In this document: in pieces, positions 1-7,848 of the stretch | Layout of the letters: each line of letters opens with the position of its first letter | Position numbering within the stretch: the stretch's first letter is position 1 | Assembly: GCF_007483665.1 (NCBI RefSeq) | Contig: NZ_ML660187.1 | Coordinates: 205,343 to 269,342, forward strand | Direction: 5' to 3' | Length of the DNA stretch: 64,000 nt | From: Catellatospora sichuanensis | GTDB taxonomy: Bacteria > Actinomycetota > Actinomycetes > Mycobacteriales > Micromonosporaceae | Notes under the pieces: generated by a model | What the model saw: the letters and a program-made list of their open reading frames with translations, nothing else | Database searches by the model: none | What the model was told of the DNA's origin: nothing | Translations under genes and position numbers: made by a program

Positions 1-1
1 G

Positions 2-424
2 TACGCCGTCGCCGAGCGCGCGGGCGAGTGGACCGCGATCTGGTATCTCGGCCAGAAGGCCTGGTTCCGCAACGCCGACGCGGGGCCGCTGTGGAACGTC
101 GGGTTCGTGGTCGAGCCCAAGCCGGGCCTGGCGAGCATCCCGGTGTTCGGCCGGGCCTACCCGGAGGCGGCGGCCTACCCGGCCGGCGTGCCGGTGCAGG
201 CGGTCAGCCCGCTGGCGCAGTACACGATCACGGCAGGTCAGCGCTACGCGGCCGGACCGGTGCTGGCCGGGGAGTACTACCGCGCCACCACGTTCGACTG
301 GTCGGGCCCAGGTGACGGCACCGTCATCCGGGGCGGGCAGCAGTACGTGCAGATCCAGTTCGGGCAGCGCATCGCGTACGTGCTGCGCTCAGACGTGGTG
401 CTGAAGCCGGCCCTGACGTTCTGA
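2..424 (+). CDS. C-terminal part of a secreted cell-wall-type protein (5' end outside window)
   Basis: This open frame enters from the left edge with no start codon and gives the last 140 residues of a protein. The visible part is rich in Trp, Tyr and Gly. The stretch EWTAIWYLGQKAWF and the later QQYVQIQFGQRIAYV suggest a small beta-rich SH3-like module. I associate similar C-termini with actinobacterial peptidoglycan amidase/recognition proteins, but only from memory. No catalytic motif lies in the window. The gene ends just before a strong bidirectional terminator and converges on the NlpC/P60 gene. The coding call is firm; the family call is weak. Confidence 0.6.
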   Translation, partial: YAVAERAGEWTAIWYLGQKAWFRNADAGPLWNVGFVVEPKPGLASIPVFGRAYPEAAAYPAGVPVQAVSPLAQYTITAGQRYAAGPVLAGEYYRATTFDWSGPGDGTVIRGGQQYVQIQFGQRIAYVLRSDVVLKPALTF

Positions 425-441
425 ACCGGTCTCCCGGAAGG

Positions 442-476
442 CGAAGGGCTCCCCGCGAACCGCGGGGAGCCCTTCG
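442..476. terminator. Bidirectional hairpin terminator
   Basis: Perfect 16-bp inverted repeat (CGAAGGGCTCCCCGCG and its complement) with a 3-nt loop. It lies between two convergent genes, 18 nt after each stop codon. Confidence 0.85.
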
Positions 477-493
477 TCATGCTGCGGGAGTCA

Positions 494-1486
494 CTAGGGC
501 CGACGGTATCCCGCGACCGGCATGACGTCGATGTACTGCATGCGCACCACGTCGCCGGTATGCGGCGCGTGCACCATCACCCTCCGGCCGCCGACCGTAC
601 CGACATACATTCCGACGTGGTGCAGGTCTCCGTAAAAGAAGACCAGGTCACCGACCATGGGCGTGCCGGACACCTTCGTCGTTTCGCCCCACTGGTCCTT
701 GGTGTAGTGGGTGAGGCTGATACCTGCCTTGCCATACGCCCACTGGGTCAGGCCGGAGCAGTCGAAGCTGCCCGGACCGGCCGCGCCCCAAACGTACGGC
801 TTGCTGATCTGCTTGCAGGCCCAGGAGGCGGCGGTCTGTCCCTTGCCGCTGCCCATCTGTGCGGGGCAGGCGTTGCCGAGCTTCAGCGAGCCGCCGGAGC
901 CGCCCGAGCCGTAAGCCTGCGTCCGCAGCTTCTGCAGGCGGCTCATCTCGCCCTCGATGACCTTCTTCTTCGCGGCCAGGTCGGTGTCCTTGGCCTTCTG
1001 GTCCGTGATGGCCTTGTCGAGCGCGGCCTTCTCACCGTCGAACTTGGCCTTCGCCTCCGAGGTGGCCGAGATCTGCTCCTGCTTGCCGTGCGCGATCTGC
1101 TGCAGGAGCATCAGCTGGTCGGCGAACTGTTTGGGCGAGCCGCTGCTCAGCAGCGCGTTCACCTCGGCGTTGCGGCCGCCCTTGTAGTACTCGGCGGCGA
1201 TCGCGCCGACCCGGGTCCGGGTCACCTCGACGGTCATCCGCAGCGGCTGGAGCTTCGTCTCGAGGCCGGCGGCCTTCTTCTGCAGCTTGACCAGCTCACT
1301 GTGGACCTTGTTGTAGCCCTCGACCAGCGGCTCGAGCTTCTCCCACGTCTTGGCGATCTCGGCCTCGATTTCGCTGATCGACGGTTCGGCCTGTGCGGGC
1401 AGCGCCGGCGCGAGGCCGACGAGTAGAGCGGCGATCAGCACGAGCGCCCGGGTGAGCGAGCGCGACGCGGTACGGAGGGGGGTCAC
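494..1486 (-). CDS. Secreted NlpC/P60 peptidoglycan endopeptidase with coiled coil (RipA-like)
   Basis: Exported peptidoglycan hydrolase expected to cleave the stem peptide between D-Glu and meso-DAP. From the GTG start at 1486 (AAGGAG about 6 nt upstream) the protein has 330 residues. Residues 1-33 form a signal peptide ending in PAQA. A long charged coiled coil spans about 36-195, followed by a Gly/Ser linker. The NlpC/P60 domain occupies about 215-330, with catalytic Cys in SFDCSGLTQW (about C243), His in HHVGMYVG (about H290) and a third polar residue near HAPHTG (about H306). This matches actinobacterial RipA/RpfB-associated hydrolases, whose coiled coil is thought to be autoinhibitory. 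An upstream in-frame start at 1588 would add 34 Arg/Pro-rich residues before the signal peptide and is unlikely. Confidence 0.9.
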   Translation of the reverse strand: MTPLRTASRSLTRALVLIAALLVGLAPALPAQAEPSISEIEAEIAKTWEKLEPLVEGYNKVHSELVKLQKKAAGLETKLQPLRMTVEVTRTRVGAIAAEYYKGGRNAEVNALLSSGSPKQFADQLMLLQQIAHGKQEQISATSEAKAKFDGEKAALDKAITDQKAKDTDLAAKKKVIEGEMSRLQKLRTQAYGSGGSGGSLKLGNACPAQMGSGKGQTAASWACKQISKPYVWGAAGPGSFDCSGLTQWAYGKAGISLTHYTKDQWGETTKVSGTPMVGDLVFFYGDLHHVGMYVGTVGGRRVMVHAPHTGDVVRMQYIDVMPVAGYRRP

Positions 1487-1765
1487 CGAAGCTCCTTTTC
1501 CGCCGACCGCGACCGGTGAAGCGTGGGGGTGAACCCGGGCGCGGTGTCCGGGGCGGGGTCGCGAGGGGTCACAACCCGGCGTACGCACCAGACGGTCACC
1601 AACCCTAGAAAAGAAGGTGAGCCGGTTTCAAGCCAGAACCGGGACAACTTCGCTGAGCTGCCCTGATGTCACTCAGCGTGCCCCAGGATTCTCGATCCGC
1701 GGGCACGTCGACAGCAGCTCTGACCAGCGCAGGCTTCGCCGCGGTCACGCTCCGTCAGGACCGGG

Positions 1766-2776
1766 TCATACCGCCGAGGCCATGATGGCGTTCAGCACGT
1801 CGTCGAGCGTGACCACACCCACCGGTAGCTGGCCCTCGCTCACCAGCACGATGTGCCGACGCTCGCGCCGCATCGACAGCAGCAGCTCGGCCAGCGAACG
1901 GTCCGGCGGCACGATCGCCAGCGGCCGGATCAGCGTGCCCGGGATCGGCTCGCGGCGGCTCGCGCCCTCCATCCCGATCACGTCCTTGATGTGCACGAAG
2001 CCCAGCACCCGCCGGGTCCCGCGGGCCACCACCGGGAACCGGGACCGCCCGGTGCGGGTGGCCAGCACCTCCAGCGTGGCCGGCGAGGTGTCGTCGGTGA
2101 CGATGGTGACCGCCGACCACGGCCGCAGCGCGTCCGCGGCGGTGCGCTGGTGCAGCGCCAGCGCACCCGCGATCCGGGCGTGCTGCTCGGGGTCCAGCAG
2201 GCCCTCGGTGTGCGCCTGCTGCACCAGGCCCGCCAGCTCCTCCGCGGTGAACACGGTCTTCACCGCGTCCGCGGCCTCGATCCGCCACAGCCGCAGCACC
2301 TTGCGCGACGCCCACTTCATCGCCACCAGCAGCGGCTTGGTGGCGATGCAGAACCCCAGCAGCAGCGGCCCCAGCCAGAGCACGCTGGCCTCCGGCCCGG
2401 CCAGGGTGATGTTCTTCGGCACCATCTCGCCGATCACGGTGTGCAGGAAGACCACGATGAGCAGCGCGATCACGAACGCGATCGGGTGCCGCATGTTCTC
2501 GGGCAGGCCGAGGGCGTGGAACGCCGGTTCGATGAAATGGGCCAGCGCCGGCTCCGCGATCGCACCCAGCGCCAGCGAGCACAGCGTGATGCCGAGCTGC
2601 GCTCCCGCGATCATCAACGGGATCTGGTTCATCGCCGACAGCGCCCAGGCCGCAGGGCGCGAGGTCTGCGCCTTCGGCTCGAGGACGGTACGCCGGGAGG
2701 CGATCAGCGCGAACTCCGCGCCGACGAAGAACGCGTTGCCCAGCAGCAGCGCCGCGGTGATCAGCAGTTCAGTCAT
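1766..2776 (-). CDS. CNNM/CBS-domain membrane protein (hemolysin/CorB-like), short form
   Basis: 336-residue member of the CNNM transmembrane plus CBS-pair family, usually annotated 'hemolysin family protein' and linked to Mg2+/Co2+ transport or its regulation. The CNNM region (about 1-190) starts AFFVGAEFALIASRR and contains the conserved IGEMVPKNI segment. Two CBS motifs follow at about 205-325 (RSRFPVVARG, GVVTLDDVLNAI). It lacks the C-terminal CorC/HlyC domain found in its neighbour. Its start overlaps the stop of the upstream paralogue by 8 bp, so the pair is translationally coupled and may form a heteromeric complex. The transport function is inferred from the family. Confidence 0.9.
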   Translation of the reverse strand: MTELLITAALLLGNAFFVGAEFALIASRRTVLEPKAQTSRPAAWALSAMNQIPLMIAGAQLGITLCSLALGAIAEPALAHFIEPAFHALGLPENMRHPIAFVIALLIVVFLHTVIGEMVPKNITLAGPEASVLWLGPLLLGFCIATKPLLVAMKWASRKVLRLWRIEAADAVKTVFTAEELAGLVQQAHTEGLLDPEQHARIAGALALHQRTAADALRPWSAVTIVTDDTSPATLEVLATRTGRSRFPVVARGTRRVLGFVHIKDVIGMEGASRREPIPGTLIRPLAIVPPDRSLAELLLSMRRERRHIVLVSEGQLPVGVVTLDDVLNAIMASAV

Positions 2777-4043
2777 CGTCGTCGCCCGCCAGCCGGACCA
2801 GCCGCACCTGCTCCACCCGGTGCCGGTCCATCTCCACCACGGTGAACTCCCAGTCGTTGGCGACCAGGGCGTCGCCCACCACCGGGATCCGGCCCAGCTC
2901 CGCCATCAGGTATCCGCCCAGCGTCTCGTACGGCCCCTCGGGCAGCCGGAACCCGGTCTGCTCGTCCAGCTCGTCCTCGCGCAGCATGCCGTCGACCAGC
3001 CAGGTGCGCACGCCGCCGGGCACGGTCACCTCGATCGAGCCCGACTCCTCCTCCTCGGCGGTGTCGTGCTCGTCGGCGATCTCCCCGACCAGCTCCTCGA
3101 CCAGGTCCTCGATGGTGACCACACCGTCGGTACCGCCGTACTCGTCGACGACGATGGCGAAGTCGGAGCGTCCGGCCCGCAGCGCGGCCACCACCTTGTC
3201 CAGGTCCAGCGAGCCCGGCACCAGCACCGGTTCGCGGGCCACGGCGGCGACCGTGGTCAGCGAGCGGCGGGCGGGCGGCACCGCGAGCGCGTCGTTGACC
3301 GACACCACGCCGGTGACCGTGTCGAGCGTCTGCTCGTACACCGGGAAGCGGCTGTGCCCGGTCTCCCGCGCGGCCTCGAACAGCTCCGCGACCGTGGCCG
3401 AGCCGGCCAGGCCCACCACGTCGATGCGCGGCGTCATCGCCTCGGCGGCGTGTTTGTCACCGAAGCGCACCGTGCGCTGCAGCAACAGGGCGGTGTCCGA
3501 GGGCAGCGCACCGGCCTGCGCCGAGATCGCGGCCAGCAGGCCCAGCTCCTCGGGCGAGCGGGCGCTGGCCAGCTCCTCCTGCGGCTCGATGCCCATTCTC
3601 CGCACCAGCCAGTTGGCGGTGCCGTTCAGCATGAAGATCAGCGGCTTGAACATGCGCGAGAAGACCCGCATCGGACCGGCCGTACGCAGCGCCACCGGCA
3701 TCGGCCGGGACAGCGCCGCGTTCTTGGGCACCAGCTCGCCGAAGAGCATGGAGAACAGGGTCGCGATGCCGAGCGAGATCACGTGGCTCAGCCCGGCCGA
3801 CACGCCCAGTGGCTCGACCAGCGGCCGCAGCGCCGGCTCGGCCAGGTAACCGGTGAGCAGCGCGGTCAGGGTGATGCCCAGCTGTGCGCCGGAGAGCTGG
3901 AACGACAGCTCCCGCAGCGCGCGGCGCACCGTGCGGGCCGGGCGCTCACCCCGGTCGGCCCGCGCGTCGATCTCTGCCCGGTCGACCGTGACCAGCGCGA
4001 ACTCGGCCGCCACGAAGAACGCGGTGCCGACCGTGAGCAGCAC
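2769..4043 (-). CDS. CNNM/CBS/CorC-HlyC membrane protein (hemolysin family), long form
   Basis: 424-residue CNNM family protein: membrane region about 1-190 (AFFVAAEFALVTVDR, LFGELVPKNAAL), two CBS domains about 205-330 (FAIVVDEYGGTDGVVT) and a C-terminal CorC/HlyC-type domain about 335-420. A role in divalent cation homeostasis is inferred from the family. The GTG at 4043 is the only ATG/GTG/TTG available downstream of an in-frame TGA, yet it cuts the first membrane helix. The in-frame codons just upstream read IDALSAILPILFF, which would complete that helix, and a GAGGTG ribosome-binding-like sequence lies in front of them. The true start may therefore be non-canonical and upstream. First gene of a two-gene operon. 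Confidence 0.88.
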   Translation of the reverse strand: MLLTVGTAFFVAAEFALVTVDRAEIDARADRGERPARTVRRALRELSFQLSGAQLGITLTALLTGYLAEPALRPLVEPLGVSAGLSHVISLGIATLFSMLFGELVPKNAALSRPMPVALRTAGPMRVFSRMFKPLIFMLNGTANWLVRRMGIEPQEELASARSPEELGLLAAISAQAGALPSDTALLLQRTVRFGDKHAAEAMTPRIDVVGLAGSATVAELFEAARETGHSRFPVYEQTLDTVTGVVSVNDALAVPPARRSLTTVAAVAREPVLVPGSLDLDKVVAALRAGRSDFAIVVDEYGGTDGVVTIEDLVEELVGEIADEHDTAEEEESGSIEVTVPGGVRTWLVDGMLREDELDEQTGFRLPEGPYETLGGYLMAELGRIPVVGDALVANDWEFTVVEMDRHRVEQVRLVRLAGDDDD

Positions 4044-4160
4044 GAAGAACAGAATGGGCAGGATGGCGGACAGCGCGTCGATGACGAGATCACCTCAGCG
4101 CCCGATTCTGCCAGAACCCCGCACTCCCCCGCCCTCGCGGGCACACCCACCCCCACCTGG

Positions 4161-4223
4161 CGCAACTCTCGAAGAGTCGCGCCCTCAGCACGTGGCTGAG
4201 GGCGCGAGTGTTCAAGAGTTGCG
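4161..4223. repeat. Intergenic nested inverted repeat, copy A
   Basis: Two 29-nt arms (4161-4189 and 4195-4223) match as inverted repeats at 26 of 29 positions around a 5-nt loop. The left arm contains the mini-palindrome ACTCT-CGA-AGAGT. It begins 23 nt after the etfD-like stop codon, so it probably acts as its terminator. Four related copies occur in this window. Confidence 0.75.
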
Positions 4224-4246
4224 GCCCGAGGGGGCCGGGGGTGGGG

Positions 4247-6415
4247 TCAGGGGGCGGGGGTGGGTTTGACGGAGCGCAGGAGGACTGAGGCCACGTCGAT
4301 GACCTCGACCTCTTCCTGGCCCTTGGAGCGGACGCCGTCGGTGATCATCGTGGAGCAGAAGGGGCAGCCGACGGCGATCGTCTTCGCGCCGGTGGCCAGG
4401 GCCTCCTCGGTGCGCTCGACGTTGATCCGCTTGCCGATGCGCTCCTCCATCCACATGCGGGCGCCACCGGCGCCGCAGCAGAACGAGCGCTCCTCGCGGC
4501 GACCCATCTCCAGGATTCCGGTGCCGCCCCCGGCGGACGTGGTCGAGCCCGCGCCGATGGCCGCGCCGAGGACCTCGCGCGGCGGCGTGAAGACACGGTT
4601 GTGCCGGCCAAGGAAGCAGGGGTCGTGGTAGGTCAGCCCGCCGTCGATCGGTGCGACCGGGGTGAGCTTGCCGGTCTTGACCAGGTGGGCCAGCAGCTCG
4701 GTGTGGTGCACGATCTCGACCTCGAGACCGAGCTCCTTGTACTCGTTGCCGATGGTGTTGAAGCAGTGCGGGCAGGTCGCGACGATCTTCAGCGCGCCCG
4801 ACTCCTTGATCGTCTCGACGTTCTGCTGGGCGAGCATCTGGTAGACGAACTCGTTGCCGATGCGCCGGGCCGGGTCGCCGGTGCAGGTCTCGTTGTTGCC
4901 GAGGATGGCGAAGTTGACCCCGGCCTCGTTGAGCAGCGTCGCGACAGCGCGGGTGGTCTTCTTCGCCTTGTCCTCGAACGCACCGGCGCAGCCGACCCAG
5001 AACAGGTACTCGAACTCCTCCACCTCGCCGACCCGCGGCACGGCGAAGTCCAGGCCCTTGGTCCAGTCCTCGCGGGTGTTGGGCGGCGCGCCCCACGGGT
5101 TGCCCTTGTTCTCCAGGTTGCGCAGCATCGCACCGGCCTCCGAAGGGAAGCTCGACTCGATCATCACCTGGTAGCGGCGCATGTCGACGATGTGGTCGAC
5201 GTGCTCGATGTCGACGGGGCACTGCTCCACGCAGGCGCCGCACATGGTGCAGGACCACAGCGCGTCCGGGTCGATGACGCCCAGCTCGGCCGCGCCGCCG
5301 ATGAGCGGCCGCTCGGCCTCGGCCAGCGCGAGCACGTTGACGCCGGCCAACTGCTCCGCGGTGGCCTTCTCCTCACCGGACAGGTCCTTGCCGCCGCCTG
5401 CCAGCAGGTAGGGGGCCTTGGCGTACGCGTGGTCGCGCAGCGACAGCACGATCAGCTTCGGCGACAGCGGCTTGCCGGTGTTCCAGGCCGGGCACTGGGA
5501 CTGGCAGCGGCCGCACTCGGTGCAGGTGGAGAAGTCCAGCAGGCCCTTCCAGCCGAAGTGCTCGACCTGGGAGACACCGAAGGTGTCCTTCTCCGGATCG
5601 GCCTCTTCTAGGTCGATCGGGGCACCGTTGGAGGTCATCGGCTTGAGCGCGCCGAGCGCGGGCGCGCCGCCGGCGTTGCGCTTGAAGTAGATGTTGGGGA
5701 AGGCGAGGAAGCGGTGCCAGGCCACGCCCATGGTCACGTTCAGGCCGATGGTGATCGCCCAGGCCATGGAGACCAGGATCTTGACCAGCGCGGTGATCGT
5801 GATGGCGTTCGGCCAGGCGGGCAGGACCGCACCGAGCGCGTGTGACAGCGGGGTGGCCCAGGCCGGGTGGTGGAACATGTCGTTGGCGACCTTGAAACCG
5901 CGGATCAGGAAGCCCAGGATCAGCACCGCGAGGATCACGTACTCGACGAAGTAGGCCTGCCACATGGTCGAACCTGCGAAACGCGAGTTCGACGTGCGGC
6001 TGGGCCGCTGGCGCAGCCGGATCGCGATCAGCACGATGATCGCCGGGATGCCGAGGATGCCGATCCACTCGGTCACGAACGCGAAGACGTCCCAGCCGCC
6101 CAGGATCGGCAGCTCCCAGGCCGGGTTGACCACTTCGAAGTAGGCGCCCGCGACGAGCGTCGACAGCACGACGAAGCCGATCATCACGAACCAGTGCGCC
6201 GCGCCCACCACGGACCACTTGAACATCCGGGTGTGGCCGAGGGTCTCCCGGAACATGGTGGCGAGGCGGGTGCCGCGATCGTTGGACCGGGAGGGGTCGG
6301 GCTGGCCGAGCCTGATCACGGCGAACATCTGCCGCACCGCCCGTACGACCAGCGCCACCGCGACCGCGGTCACGGCGACTGCGATGACCGTACTGACGAT
6401 CTGTACGCCGCCCAT
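4247..6415 (-). CDS. etfD: Membrane Fe-S oxidoreductase, EtfD-like (heterodisulfide-reductase related)
   Basis: 722-residue membrane protein resembling M. tuberculosis Rv0338c/EtfD, which passes electrons from the ETF flavoprotein (fed by acyl-CoA dehydrogenases) into the membrane quinone pool. About six membrane helices fill the first 270 residues. Two 4Fe-4S motifs follow: CTECGRCQSQCP and CTMCGACVEQCP. The C-terminal half carries two CCG-type cysteine-rich domains (CPHCFNTIGNEY, DPCFLGRH, SFCCGAGGARMW, GCPFCSTMI). The ATG at 6415 is chosen because GGGAGG sits 7 nt upstream; a start at 6460 has no such site. Monocistronic. The assignment to EtfD rather than another HdrD-like reductase is from memory. 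It would complete the electron path for the acyl-CoA dehydrogenase encoded at 46 kb. Confidence 0.85.
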   Translation of the reverse strand: MGGVQIVSTVIAVAVTAVAVALVVRAVRQMFAVIRLGQPDPSRSNDRGTRLATMFRETLGHTRMFKWSVVGAAHWFVMIGFVVLSTLVAGAYFEVVNPAWELPILGGWDVFAFVTEWIGILGIPAIIVLIAIRLRQRPSRTSNSRFAGSTMWQAYFVEYVILAVLILGFLIRGFKVANDMFHHPAWATPLSHALGAVLPAWPNAITITALVKILVSMAWAITIGLNVTMGVAWHRFLAFPNIYFKRNAGGAPALGALKPMTSNGAPIDLEEADPEKDTFGVSQVEHFGWKGLLDFSTCTECGRCQSQCPAWNTGKPLSPKLIVLSLRDHAYAKAPYLLAGGGKDLSGEEKATAEQLAGVNVLALAEAERPLIGGAAELGVIDPDALWSCTMCGACVEQCPVDIEHVDHIVDMRRYQVMIESSFPSEAGAMLRNLENKGNPWGAPPNTREDWTKGLDFAVPRVGEVEEFEYLFWVGCAGAFEDKAKKTTRAVATLLNEAGVNFAILGNNETCTGDPARRIGNEFVYQMLAQQNVETIKESGALKIVATCPHCFNTIGNEYKELGLEVEIVHHTELLAHLVKTGKLTPVAPIDGGLTYHDPCFLGRHNRVFTPPREVLGAAIGAGSTTSAGGGTGILEMGRREERSFCCGAGGARMWMEERIGKRINVERTEEALATGAKTIAVGCPFCSTMITDGVRSKGQEEVEVIDVASVLLRSVKPTPAP

Positions 6416-6472
6416 ACCCACGCCTCCCTGCGTCGGAACAGCCCTGTGTATAAACCCCACCGCAGCCTACGC

Positions 6473-6488
6473 CCTAGTTACCGTTCAG
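6473..6488 (-). promoter_or_regulatory. Possible half-site of the TetR operator upstream of etfD
   Basis: On the minus strand this reads CTGAACGGTAACTAGG. The first seven bases match the CTNAACG half of the operator found at four other promoters; the second half does not. It lies about 58 nt upstream of the etfD start. It also overlaps the small palindrome TTAC-N6-GTAA. Weak evidence on its own. Confidence 0.25.
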
Positions 6489-6568
6489 TAATGTGAGGGT
6501 TCGCACAGGCTGACCACCACCCTAGGGCAGCAGCAGGTCACCGGGGGTCGGACGGGTCCGGACAGCAA

Positions 6569-6616
6569 CCGGGGTCACAACCGCTGCGCACACGCGCAGA
6601 CAGGCCGCGACCCCGG
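6569..6616. terminator. Terminator downstream of crgA
   Basis: Nested hairpin: outer arms CCGGGGTC (6569-6576) and GACCCCGG (6609-6616), inner stem CTGCGC-acac-GCGCAG (6584-6599). It begins 31 nt past the crgA stop on the minus strand. The remaining intergenic sequence up to etfD shows only the possible operator half-site. Confidence 0.65.
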
Positions 6617-6647
6617 ATCGCGAGCTATCGTGGAGCGCTGCTGAAGC

Positions 6648-6911
6648 TCAGCGCCACTTGGAGAGCAGACCGAGCGCGCCGACCATGGCGCCGAAGCCGA
6701 CAGCGAGGTTCCAGTACCCCCAGCCCTGCACCGGGTACAGCGTCTCGGACAGGTAGTACACGACCAGCCAGGCGATACCGAAAACGATCAAGCTGACCGC
6801 GGTGATCGGCAGCCAGATCGGGCTCGGCTTCTTGTCCGCGGCGGTCGCCGAGGGCACCACGTCGGTAGGCGGCGTGTAAATCTTCTTCTTGCGGACCTGC
6901 GACTTCGGCAC
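6648..6911 (-). CDS. crgA: Cell-division protein CrgA
   Basis: 87-residue small membrane protein of the CrgA/UPF0233 family, which helps recruit FtsZ, FtsI and peptidoglycan enzymes to the septum in actinobacteria. A basic cytoplasmic N-terminus (PKSQVRKKK) leads to two membrane helices (about 34-56 and 66-83) separated by the conserved LYPVQGWGYWN loop. Length matches the family. The GTG start at 6911 has AGGAG 6 nt upstream; the ATG at 6941 would add ten unconserved residues. It sits at the head of the division/kinase block as in other actinomycetes and is divergent from the DUF881 gene. Confidence 0.95.
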   Translation of the reverse strand: MPKSQVRKKKIYTPPTDVVPSATAADKKPSPIWLPITAVSLIVFGIAWLVVYYLSETLYPVQGWGYWNLAVGFGAMVGALGLLSKWR

Positions 6912-7023
6912 GGTTGTCTCCTGGAGGGGCCCTGCCCACACCGGTCGATGACCTTGAGCATGGGCCTGAATAATGTTCGACAGATAGCGTAGTCAGATCG
7001 TCGCGTTTTGGCACGGAGGGGGA

Positions 7024-7830
7024 GTGGTGGAATACACATCCGGCACCTCGTCATGGCGTAAAGCCGTACTCCGAGCCGGGCGCGCGTTCAGCCGCCTGCC
7101 CGGCCGACGCCGCAGCGGGTGGACCCTCGGCGTGCCGTTGATCGCGGCCATCGCCGGTCTGCTGTTCACCGTGAGCGCGACCACCTCCCAGGGGACCACG
7201 CTACGCGAGGACAACAGCGTCCGGCTGGACCAACTGGTGGGTAAGAAAGAAACCGAGGTCGGCGCGGCCGTCCAGAACGTGAACCAGCTGCGTGCCGACA
7301 TCGACGCGCTGACCGGCAAGCAGGCCGGCGGCGATGGCCCGCTCGCGGCCGAACGCACCCGCGGCGAGGGTTACCTGGCCGACGCCGGCCTGACCGCGGT
7401 GCACGGCCCAGGCCTGACCGTACGCATGGACGACGCGCCGCCCGGCGGCAACGGCCTGTCCACCGGAGCCACCCAGGACGACCTGGTGGTGCACCAGCAG
7501 GACGTACAGGCCGTGGTCAACGCGCTCTGGGCGGGTGGGGCCGAGGCCATGACGATCATGGGCGTACGGGTCGTCACCACCACCGCCGTGCTGTGCGTCG
7601 GCAACACCCTGCTGCTCGAGGGACGGCGCTACTCCCCCGAGTTCGTGATCTCGGCGATCGGCGACCCGGCCCGCCTGCAGGCATCGCTCGACGCAGCCCT
7701 CGGCGTCCAGGCGTTCCGGGACGCTGTACGCGCATACGGCCTGGGATATAGCGTCACCCGCGAGACGGACATCGTCGCTCCCGCGTACCAGGGATCGGTG
7801 CTGCTGCGCCATGCTTCGGTGCCGCGTTAG
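7024..7830 (+). CDS. DUF881 membrane-anchored protein
   Basis: 268-residue DUF881 (YlxW-like) protein. A basic N-terminus is followed by one membrane helix (about 38-55), a short coiled-coil segment (about 70-100) and the DUF881 domain (about 115-255), with characteristic VHGPGLTVRMDDAP, GAEAMTIMGVRV and SPEFVISAIGD stretches. Biochemical function is unknown, but the family is conserved next to crgA, sortase and pknB genes, implying a cell-envelope or division role. Two GTG codons (7024, 7027) follow a GGAGGGGGA ribosome-binding sequence; either may be used. It is first in a run with the sortase, a small membrane protein and trpG. Confidence 0.88.
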   Translation: MVEYTSGTSSWRKAVLRAGRAFSRLPGRRRSGWTLGVPLIAAIAGLLFTVSATTSQGTTLREDNSVRLDQLVGKKETEVGAAVQNVNQLRADIDALTGKQAGGDGPLAAERTRGEGYLADAGLTAVHGPGLTVRMDDAPPGGNGLSTGATQDDLVVHQQDVQAVVNALWAGGAEAMTIMGVRVVTTTAVLCVGNTLLLEGRRYSPEFVISAIGDPARLQASLDAALGVQAFRDAVRAYGLGYSVTRETDIVAPAYQGSVLLRHASVPR

Positions 7831-7848
7831 TAAGAGCCGGAGACACGG

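Noticed and set aside
479..1426. Long plus-strand frame opposite the NlpC/P60 gene
   Set aside because: High GC content opens antisense frames; the product has no family resemblance and the minus-strand protein has clear catalytic motifs.
1487..1640. c-di-AMP (ydaO) riboswitch in front of the NlpC/P60 gene
   Set aside because: Such riboswitches often precede actinobacterial cell-wall hydrolase genes, and GGGGGTGAACCC-like sequence occurs here, but only on the plus strand, opposite to the gene. The minus-strand leader lacks the conserved elements I know.
1617..4199. 860-codon plus-strand frame opposite both CNNM genes
   Set aside because: Antisense shadow frame; His/Arg/Gln-rich translation typical of reversed GC-rich coding DNA, while both CNNM proteins are well supported.
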